Assembly: GCA_963995505.1 (NCBI GenBank)
Contig: OZ023198.1
Location: forward strand, 1-64,000
Length of the DNA stretch: 64,000 nt
DNA from: Hypericum androsaemum
Lineage: Eukaryota > Streptophyta > Magnoliopsida > Malpighiales > Hypericaceae
Direction of reading: 5' to 3'
How positions within the stretch are numbered: the first letter of the stretch is position 1; every line of letters begins with the position of its first letter. Under the pieces are notes generated by a model. That model did no database searches. It was not told the origin of the DNA and saw nothing but the letters and a program-made list of their open reading frames with translations. The position numbers were made by a program, and so were the translations under genes. Of the stretch, positions 56,290 through 64,000 are shown one piece after another.

Positions 56290-58539
56290 ATGGCTCGGTT
56301 TCCGGTGCTCGTTTTCTACGCCGCCGTGTTGTGCTCCACGGCGACGGCGGCCGGAAGCTGCCCGGCGGAGGCGGCTTCGTGTTTAAACGATCTTCGATCC
56401 CAATGCCCTCTCTCGATTCCTCCTAATCCCCCTCTCCAGGTGCCTTTCTCTGCCTTTTGACTTTTTTACATTTCTTTTTATTTTTATTTTTAGAGATGTG
56501 TTTTTATTTTTATTTATTTTTTAAATGGCATGGAACTTTTACTTCATCCTGTTTGGCTGAATGTCGTTTTCCCGGGAGCTCTGTCGTTTTGGAGGTTAAT
56601 TAGGTTCTAATTGGAGGAATTTTGGGTGGCTTAGTTTAGTTTGGTTTGGTTTGGTTCGAGATGCTTCAATTTTAAGGCCGTGGTGTAGTTGTGTTCTTCT
56701 TCAGGAACTAGAATGATTTGTGGGAATGGTAGCTGTTTAACGTCTTCACAAATGTGGGAAAGCTTTTGCCATCAACAAGATGATTTTATGGTTGTACGTT
56801 GCTTAACCAGTGGCTAGCACGTTGTTCACCCATTTTATATAGATGTTATGCCCGGGGCATATGAAGTCAACTTATGATACTGATAATCAGCTCATGCATG
56901 TGAAGGATTCTTCTTCTAAACCTTTTTCTTCCAGTAGTTTATGTTCTTGATTGTATGCTCTGCGGTTTTCTTAAATCCAAAGATTAAGAATTTCTCTATT
57001 TTGATTTGTGAGAATTAACGCATTGACATTGACAGATATACGTTATCTCCAATGTTGATATTGGATGTGAAATGAAGGAGGGAATTAATAGCCATGCAGA
57101 ATGCCTAAACACTTGGTGTTCATTAGAGGGCATTGTCATGCTACTATACAAGTTACAATGGGAAACCCGTGGACATTATTTGACTTCTTATGATGTTCAT
57201 TGCTTTCTAGTGCTGACATATGCATTCAACTTTTGTAAATAGGTTGATGGCAACTCCTTGGACAGAGCTTTGAGTATAAACCAGAGAAATGGATACACTT
57301 CTATACTATTTTACGCTTCTTGGTGTCCTTTTTCAAACAATATGCGTCCCAAGTTTGAGAAGCTCCGTTCCATGTTCCCTCAAATAGAACATTTGACTGT
57401 TGAGTGGTCTTCAGCTTTCCCAAGGTTACTCTTCTAACTCTTTGCTTTGGAATTGTGTATTAATCGGAGTCGCAATTGAATTGGTAAATACACCCTGAAA
57501 AGCCTGTTCATGGTCTAGGGAGCATTTCGAGTCCCCTGTTTGTTCTCTCTATCATCTAAACCTCACCACGTACTTGAAGCTATTTGTCACTCTTTTTTCT
57601 TTGTAGCATGGCCCAGTTGTCACTGTGATTATAATTTTTACCTTTTACACTGTGTTAAGATTCTCTGTTTCTAACTTTTTGTCTCAGTTTCTAACTTCGT
57701 TTGATGGCATGTTTTGTAGTGTATTTTCAAGATATGGGATTCATAGTTTCCCTTCAATATTAGTGGTCAACCAGACATCAAAGATGTGGTTTCATGGGCC
57801 GAAAGATCTCCATTCACTGATTGATTTTTATAAGAAAACAACAGGTAAATTCTTATATCACTGACTAAAAGGTTTTTAGTTGTAGCTTTGTTGAGCTCTA
57901 TGGCATGCTGGAATCTGAATCATCCACACAAAACCTAGATTGTTTTTTATGTTGTTGTCCATATATTCATCGTTGTCTATGGTTGTCACGGACACAAATT
58001 GCTTTCACCTTTTAGAAGATATAGTCGAGCAATTCTGGGATAAAGGATCCTGCCATATATGTTTAGGCTATTGTCATTGCAGCCCATGACTTTTCTGTGC
58101 TAACATGTCTTCTTCCTTTTCAGGATTTGAGCCAGTTTCGTATCTCTCTGAAGATGTGCTCAACATTAAAGAATGTGAAAATTGCATCTTACAGTCTGTT
58201 TATCGGTCATCCATGGAGGATGTAATGAAAAGAGAACTATGCATGCTGTTTGCTGCTTTGTTCATTTGCTTGAGGGCGGTGCTACTTTTGTTTCCCAAAA
58301 TACTATCTCGTTTCAGAGCCTTGTACGGATCCTATGTTCCTCATTTGAACTTGAAAATATTTGGTGAGAGAAGTCAACTATTTGGACGCATCCTTCACAT
58401 GGTTGATGTGAGAAGGATTTGGACAAAGCTGAGATCGTCCAAGACGAGGACCTTGCATGAAAGAGCTAAAAGTTTCCGAGTTTGGGCTTCCTCGTTTGCC
58501 TTTGTTTCCTTGAGCGAGTCCTCTTCAGCCAGGTCATAA
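56290..58539 (+). CDS. APR-like (5'-adenylylsulfate reductase-like) thioredoxin-fold membrane protein, 290 aa
   Basis: Four exons, 56,290-56,439, 57,243-57,424, 57,720-57,844 and 58,124-58,539, total 873 nt with GT/AG borders and matching phases. Residues 1-21 form a signal peptide (MARFPVLVFYAAVLCSTATA), followed by a Cys-containing luminal region, a thioredoxin-like domain (about 51-150) with FYASWCPFSNNMRPKF and a typical cis-proline in HSFPSILVV, then a single membrane segment at about 191-209 (LCMLFAALFICLRAVLLLF). The active-site-like motif is WCPFS: one cysteine only, not the CxxC of oxidoreductases. This architecture matches plant APRL5/7-type proteins, which lack the PAPS/APS reductase domain despite the name. 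A role in the secretory pathway is likely; substrates are unknown. The C-terminal tail is basic, then Ser-rich, and ends SESSSARS. Confidence 0.93.
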
Positions 58540-61067
58540 GCCGGTCGCAAGGACTTGTGGAGGTCAAATTCAGGGTAGAAAAATGCATACCAGCCAGCCT
58601 TCCTACTGTAAGAAACTGTATCGATACGTTGAGCAAGGTAGCATCTCTCATCTCCCTCTTCTTTTGTCACTTCTAGTTAGCGATGACGACAATAGTGGAA
58701 TCTCTTGTCCACTGTTTGAAATTTTTGACGAAGCAACATGCATGTAAATTTGAGAACAACTTATCTCTGTATATATTATTTGTGATATGGGAGCACTGAC
58801 TTCATAGTTCAGTTTAGTTTGTGTGGATGAGGAAGTTGTTGATCATTATGCTTGTGTAGGGTTGGAAGAGAAACCTTGGATGGAATTGAAGAACTCATCC
58901 ATTGCAACTCCGGCCATCGACACGTTCCAAATTTTTGGTGTATATCTGCCATCCTTGATGATCTTCGCACATTTCGGAAATCATGCTTTAGGAGATTGTT
59001 TTAACACGTAAAGAGTTTTTCATGTTTCATTTCAAGTCGGAACGCACATTTCTTAAGTCACACTGGAGAGTATTCAAATTCGTATGGTACTTTATTTTGA
59101 CTGTTGGAAGACAGGTCTCTTGATTATCACTTTCATGTCTTAAGTGTGTTTTTTTAATATATCACGTGTTATTTGGATACTCATTAGGTAAGACATCCGA
59201 AGTCTAAATCTCAGTGTATCTTTTTGGCCATCATTCGTGCTTTTCTTCGATGGGAATGGATGCGCAAAAATGTTGGTTGGTGGGTTAAACCTAATGTCAT
59301 GTAGTAGGTAATTTATTTGGGCACCGGCATTTAAAGTGACCCTAAAACCTACAAGTTAGTAGCCTTTGTATTAGGTTAAATATGGGATATATTAAAAAAT
59401 ATTGTTTTAAATTGTAGACACTTGCGAATTTTAACTTACAATATAAGAATGTGAAAATTGCATCTAACAAAAATTTCCAGGAGTGACCAAAATTTAAGCT
59501 CAAAGACTCGCAAGTCAATTTAGGAAATATCAAGAGAATTACCAAACATGATGAATATTTTTTATGGGTTCTTTCTAGATGGCTGTGGTCCGATATTTCG
59601 CATCTAATGAGTAAAACCAGTGCAATTCTGACGTTAATAATTAACTGCCAAATTAACATTTCTTATTTTCTTTTCAGGTTTAACCGCCGTAGATCAATTA
59701 TAAGAATGTTATAACATATGTACAATTAATGTAATAAACATTTAATATATGATAGTATTATGTTATTACTTAATACGACAAATGCCCAAATGTACGATAG
59801 CAGTTTTAATAGCGGTACCAACAAAGAGTTCGATTTTGGTGTGAAATATTTCGGACAAAAAAAGAGTCAAATTAAAGCAATAACAAGAAACAGAAGGTGA
59901 AATGTGATTTTGTGGAAAGACGATGCCTCAGAATTGCAGAATGTCAACACTGACTCAGATGAGTCAAATCAGTCCCGAAAGATGGTGTTCTTTATAAATT
60001 GATTTCATCATCGGCATAAACCACAAAAAAAAACAAAAAATATGCGAATTTATTTAGGGGAAGGAACAGCAGATTAAAACTCCAGCTCCTTCCCTTGGGA
60101 ACAAACCGACTCGCAACACAAACAAGGTATTAATCTACGCCCCTGTCTGAACCGAACGGCACCGTTCCGAAAAACCAAGCCTTCCAATTATTCGAGGGCG
60201 AAAATTAAAAAAAAATGTGCAAGGGTGCTTGGAGGGCATCCGGCTCGTATAGAGAGGAGCCGACCACTCAAAAGACGCCTCGTGGGCTAATGTGCGCCTC
60301 CTAACTAAGCACTATATGAAATCGCCAGTTCATATGGCTACTCTGGAGGCAGATTAATTAACGGAAGAAAATGAAAATGTTGAAAAAAATTGAATCGACA
60401 GACAGAATTTGGGGGAGCATGAGAAAGAGAGCAGGGGAGAAGGTTAAGGTTTTTAAGGCGGCGAAACTTGCTGGCTAGGGTTTAATTGTTGAAGCGGCTG
60501 CTCTGGAGGGCTCGGATTATGGATGGGCTTTGGATATATTGAGATCCAGATCTACTCACTTGGCCCACTTTGGAGTTTTTAAGGTTAGGCCCAAATCGAG
60601 AATTGAATTACCAGTGAAGTGCTTTGCCATAACAAAAGAACAGGTGGGGTGGGGAAATAAAATCTTAGAATCCGATTCATGATTCTATTCGTCCAAAATT
60701 GAATTCATCAATAAAAAAATAATTTAAATTTGGTTCGTATTTAATTTGTATTCGAATTCGTCAAGACGAATTCTTCAAATTACGGTTCGAGGTTTTGATC
60801 AATTCGAACGATGGCCAGGTCTAAAGTAGCCACAGAGACATACTTTATTCCACCAAAAATAGTGTCTCATTCTTTATAAATTCGCAGACTTGATTTGGCA
60901 GATGTAAAGGCACCGTCTTTTATTAATTTGTTGACATAATGTCTCCTAATGGAGGATAGATGTTGGGTATGGCATTCTTCTTGCATTTGTACTCTGTTCC
61001 TTGAAGGTGAAGATGTCGTCATGTCTGCAGAAGGTAGGATTAGCTTTCAGAGCTATATGTGTGATGC
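58540..61067. other. Intergenic region between the APR-like and HugZ-like genes (tail-to-tail)
   Basis: Holds the 3' UTRs of the two convergent genes. No protein gene is recognised. A short + ORF at 58,823-59,011 lies in likely 3' UTR. AT-rich elsewhere. A GC-richer, structured patch is listed separately. Confidence 0.55.
60195..60360 (-). other. Unassigned GC-rich patch able to form stems, followed by a T run on the - strand
   Basis: The patch contains GGCTCGTATAGAGAGGAGCC (a stem-loop) and GAGGGCATCC. On the - strand it ends with a run of nine Ts (60,207-60,215), as a pol III transcript might. I could not match it to tRNA, 5S, SRP RNA, U-snRNAs or U3, and saw no upstream snRNA promoter element. 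It may equally be a leader or plain unique DNA. Confidence 0.2.
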
Positions 61068-63828
61068 TTATCCAGGCTTGGCAGATTGAAGCATTTCAAT
61101 CACAAGAGTCTTCACATCCCTACGAATAAAGGACACATAATACTACTATCAGAGATATCCCACATTATCAAGGAAGGGGCAGACTCCAAATAACAAGCGG
61201 TATCACTAAATATTCTCAAGAAACCAATCGAAGAATCTCCTTCAGATGTCTGTCTTACTTCCTCTCTTCTGCACGCCTAGGGAAAGGAATCCGAAGTTTC
61301 TGAGAGTTGCCTTGATAAACAGCCTACAAGCATCATTGAAGCTCATAGCAGCGGATTAGGAGGTTTGAGAATAGAAAGCTGATCTGTAACTGCTATTGGT
61401 GTACCTTTACATAGAATCCAAGACCATCAATATCAAGCATATAAGCAGAATCCACCTGCGATGCAAAAAAAAATTGACAAAGTTATGCGCCTAGGAAAGC
61501 AGCAATTCGAGTTTTAAGAATCATATTCTTTTTGGCGATTTCGGGGGAGAAGAGAAAAGCATGAATGACTCTTCTTCCATGCTTCTCCCTAATTCTAATC
61601 CTACATCCATCAAGCAGCCTAGATAAAAGCAGTAACATCCTGGACGTTCTGACATTACCGGTATTGAAGTTGAGTGTTGAACAATGAGCCTAGTGTCTTC
61701 AGCATGATCTCTATTCATATGAGACTGAGACAACAAAAAGAAAAAATTAGACAGAATAGCAAAGCCAAGCCACATTTGAATCCTCTTTGACAGAGACAAC
61801 AACCAAGGATGATAACTTCCAACTGCATCTAAAATCGTTAAGGCATTACTTACCGCGACAGGCTTAGAGAACTGAGCTATTGGATCAACTTTTGCTGCCT
61901 GGTACTCCTCTTTGCTGAAATCTGCTTTTGTGGTTAAACTCGTAAAATTACCACAGGACACTAACAAGGTACAGAAATACACAAGGAAAAACAACCTAAC
62001 CAGCCACCTAAACCAAAGAGCTGCATTAAAAAAGAAGGGCCATGAGGAGTAGAAGCGAATTGCTCCCTCTTTTGATCTTTGTGAACCAATGAAAACAGAT
62101 ATTTACTTTTGTAAAGATTGCAGTCCAGAATGAGTAACAGCTAATAGAGCGTAACTCCGGAATTAAATTGAAACTTTACTTAGGATCTTAGCTGGATGAT
62201 ATACAAACCTCCTGATCCAAGTAAAGCAGTTGCGACCCCTGATACATATCGCACAGATCTTGGCTCGATTCGCACAAAATTGAAGTCACCAGAATCAACC
62301 TTCATGTTAAAGTTGCAAAATTAGCCTTGCAAGTTACAAAATAGATGAACTGAATTGAAATAGAAAAGAGCACGTCCATTGACAATGAGAAAGAAAAAAA
62401 TTACCCAAGAAGCGTTTGGATGCTTTGCGAGATAGGCAGTTCGAACAGCAGATTTATCTTCCTCGGACACCTATATTATTATGAATTACTAAAATTTTGT
62501 GACAGATGGAAAACTTCTGGTTCATCATAGAGATACCGGGAAAGTTATGATTCATAAAGCAACTTCTCAAGAGGTAAAAGAAAACTTACCGAAATAGCAT
62601 CACCATCTAGGGTTATAACCAAATCAGTTCTATCTTCAGGGTCTCTAGCAACAAGCAATGAGCATTTGGGGTTAACCTGCAAGTCCTGTGAAGAGCAGGG
62701 AATTTCAAAGTGAGACTTCAGCGAAAGAAACTACACCACAGACTAAATGTTGCGGGACGAGACGGTAACCAAGAGGAGGCTGGACGATAGAGCCAAAACA
62801 GGAGATCAACTATGGTCCTATCTATAAAGCAGGAAAAACATGCAAATGAAACTGATGCCATTGCATCTCCCGGAGACAAAAATTTCCGAAACACTACCCA
62901 GTTATTTAGTCAGAAACTTTCCGTTTGAAACATTTCAATTTAGGCGTGGCAAAGGCAACATGAAATTTTATGGAATCCACAACTGGAAAAACTTTTTCTA
63001 AATACCACAACAATCCAAGAGGGTCAGAATCATTGAATGTTCAAAATCAGCACATCCAATGTTGCAGACTGATAAAGCCAACCTTGGAATGAACAGCCAG
63101 GCTGCTGATTGCTAGTATTGGAGATCCATCCGCATCACAAGCAAAATCGACACCCTCGTACTTCTGCAAAGAAAGACAATACGATGGAAGTGAGAGGATC
63201 GCAAGAGTAACATACAACAACAATACACATATATTTCAACTACGACACCCCTGCACTTCTGAATACCATCCAGGACAGCTAAAACACCCTGCAAAATGTC
63301 TACAAGATTAAATAAGACCATTATATAACAGGGAACAAACCTGAGAAAAAGTAGAAAGCACGCCACGCACACTACGATCAAGCACTGTCCGAATTTCCTC
63401 AACCGGAGAGAGCCGAGCAGCCTTTTCCTGAAAATAAAAAAACACATTTCAGAAAGCCAAAGACCACTCCTGATCACACAAACCCAACAGGGGATTGTTT
63501 AGTATGGTAGGCAACAGAGGATGTCCCTGATACGGAATTGGCCTCGGCTAGGCGGATTACACCTTACATCTACAAGAAGAAACAACCAACCTGGTGGGAC
63601 TGGATCAATTTCTGAAAGACATTCAGATCACTGCCAGGCGACACAGCCTACAAGCATCACCCCAGTAAGGTAACTAAATAAAGCTCAAAACAAGAATCAA
63701 ACAAAAGCTTCGAACTTTGTTTGTTATATTGAGTAATTTCATGTACCCACCAACCAAAATCAGCAAAGCTTCAAACTTCACAACAACTGGATCGTTTCGT
63801 TTACCTGAGCGGAGGAGGAGGAGGCCAT
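61068..63828 (-). CDS. HugZ/PNPOx-like split beta-barrel protein with DUF2470, 267 aa
   Basis: Twelve exons (- strand): 63,828-63,805, 63,647-63,591, 63,427-63,341, 63,163-63,083, 62,685-62,590, 62,470-62,405, 62,299-62,209, 61,921-61,854, 61,724-61,659, 61,455-61,405, 61,323-61,259 and 61,119-61,068; total 804 nt with consistent phases. The N-terminal half is a pyridoxamine-oxidase-like split barrel (EKAARLSPVEEIRTVLDRSV, VDFACDADGSPILAISSLAV, CSLLVARDPEDRTDLVITL); the C-terminal half is DUF2470 (SHMNRDHAEDTRLIVQH at about 191, FPRRAEERKDVKTLVIEML). This combination is that of bacterial HugZ haem-degrading proteins and plant At3g03890, a plastid protein implicated in haem breakdown. Two oddities: exon 1 is only MASSSSAQ with no transit peptide, and the expected segment between KYEG and VDFACD (usually a Y-P-x-G-S type motif) is missing. 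Annotation of an upstream exon or alternative splicing could change both. Confidence 0.9.
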
Positions 63829-64000
63829 GACGGGAAGAGAGCAGGGTTGGGGTCTTTGGGGAAAGGAAGGAGTGGCAAAGTGGTAATATCATATGAGAGC
63901 AGGAAGAGGGGCTTTATTGTGATGGAGGCGTTCTTTTTAGGTGGGATGTCCTCTTCCAAGTTCCAACGACCCGCCTACATGTTTCTATTTGGCTTCTTTT
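63829..64000 (-). promoter_or_regulatory. Upstream region of the HugZ-like gene
   Basis: Purine-rich on + up to the window end; no other gene start is seen. If an upstream exon encoding a transit peptide exists, it lies here or beyond the window. Confidence 0.35.

Noticed and set aside
60195..60360. Call as tRNA, 5S rRNA, SRP RNA or spliceosomal RNA
   Set aside because: No match to the conserved boxes of these RNAs that I can recall; left unassigned.

Overview
This is plant nuclear DNA, most likely from a dicot. Spliced genes have GT/AG introns, and the recognisable families are plant ones: PMT-type methyltransferase, MSL channel, APR-like protein, a T40-type alpha-tubulin and the plant mobile domain. 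hAT, MULE, copia and gypsy elements are dense. I cannot name the species from sequence alone.

Layout. (1) 1-14,878 is one pyrimidine-strand array of a 10-bp unit (CCTTTTCWTG) with 2-kb and 5.2-kb higher-order periodicity. It produces long ORFs in all three + frames that are almost certainly not genes. (2) About 14,880-29,970 is a large, diverged palindrome with a 24-nt spacer at 20,671-20,694. Its arms carry, from the centre outwards, two tail-to-tail copies of a zinc-ribbon/coiled-coil gene fragment with tandemly duplicated exons, a chimeric Ty3/gypsy LTR junction, gypsy integrase, and several kb of gene-free sequence. The left arm carries a private MULE foldback element. The right arm keeps extra gypsy sequence, the 5' end of a PB1-domain gene and a hAT element. 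(3) 30-36 kb is repeat-rich, with foldback elements, a hAT MITE and a plant-mobile-domain pseudogene. (4) 36.3-46.1 kb holds two decayed host genes, a PMT20/21-like methyltransferase and an MSL mechanosensitive channel. A very young, gag-only, non-autonomous copia element (5-bp TSD, LTRs differing at 2 sites) is inserted in the channel. (5) 46.5-49.9 kb is a second T-tract array that changes strand near 48.3 kb and is interrupted by a hAT element. A second, 5'-truncated member of the copia family follows. (6) 52.9-63.8 kb is the gene-rich end: an intact alpha-tubulin (-), an APR-like thioredoxin-fold membrane protein (+) and a HugZ/PNPOx-like protein (-), all with open, phase-consistent exons.

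The right-hand 11 kb looks like ordinary euchromatin. The left 52 kb shows repeat amplification, inverted duplication and gene decay. No operon-like or pathway relation between the genes is apparent. The most unusual structures are the decamer array, whose consensus has phased A-tracts, no CG or CHG methylation site and no stop in any frame, and the palindrome, whose arms record pre- and post-insertion states of transposons.
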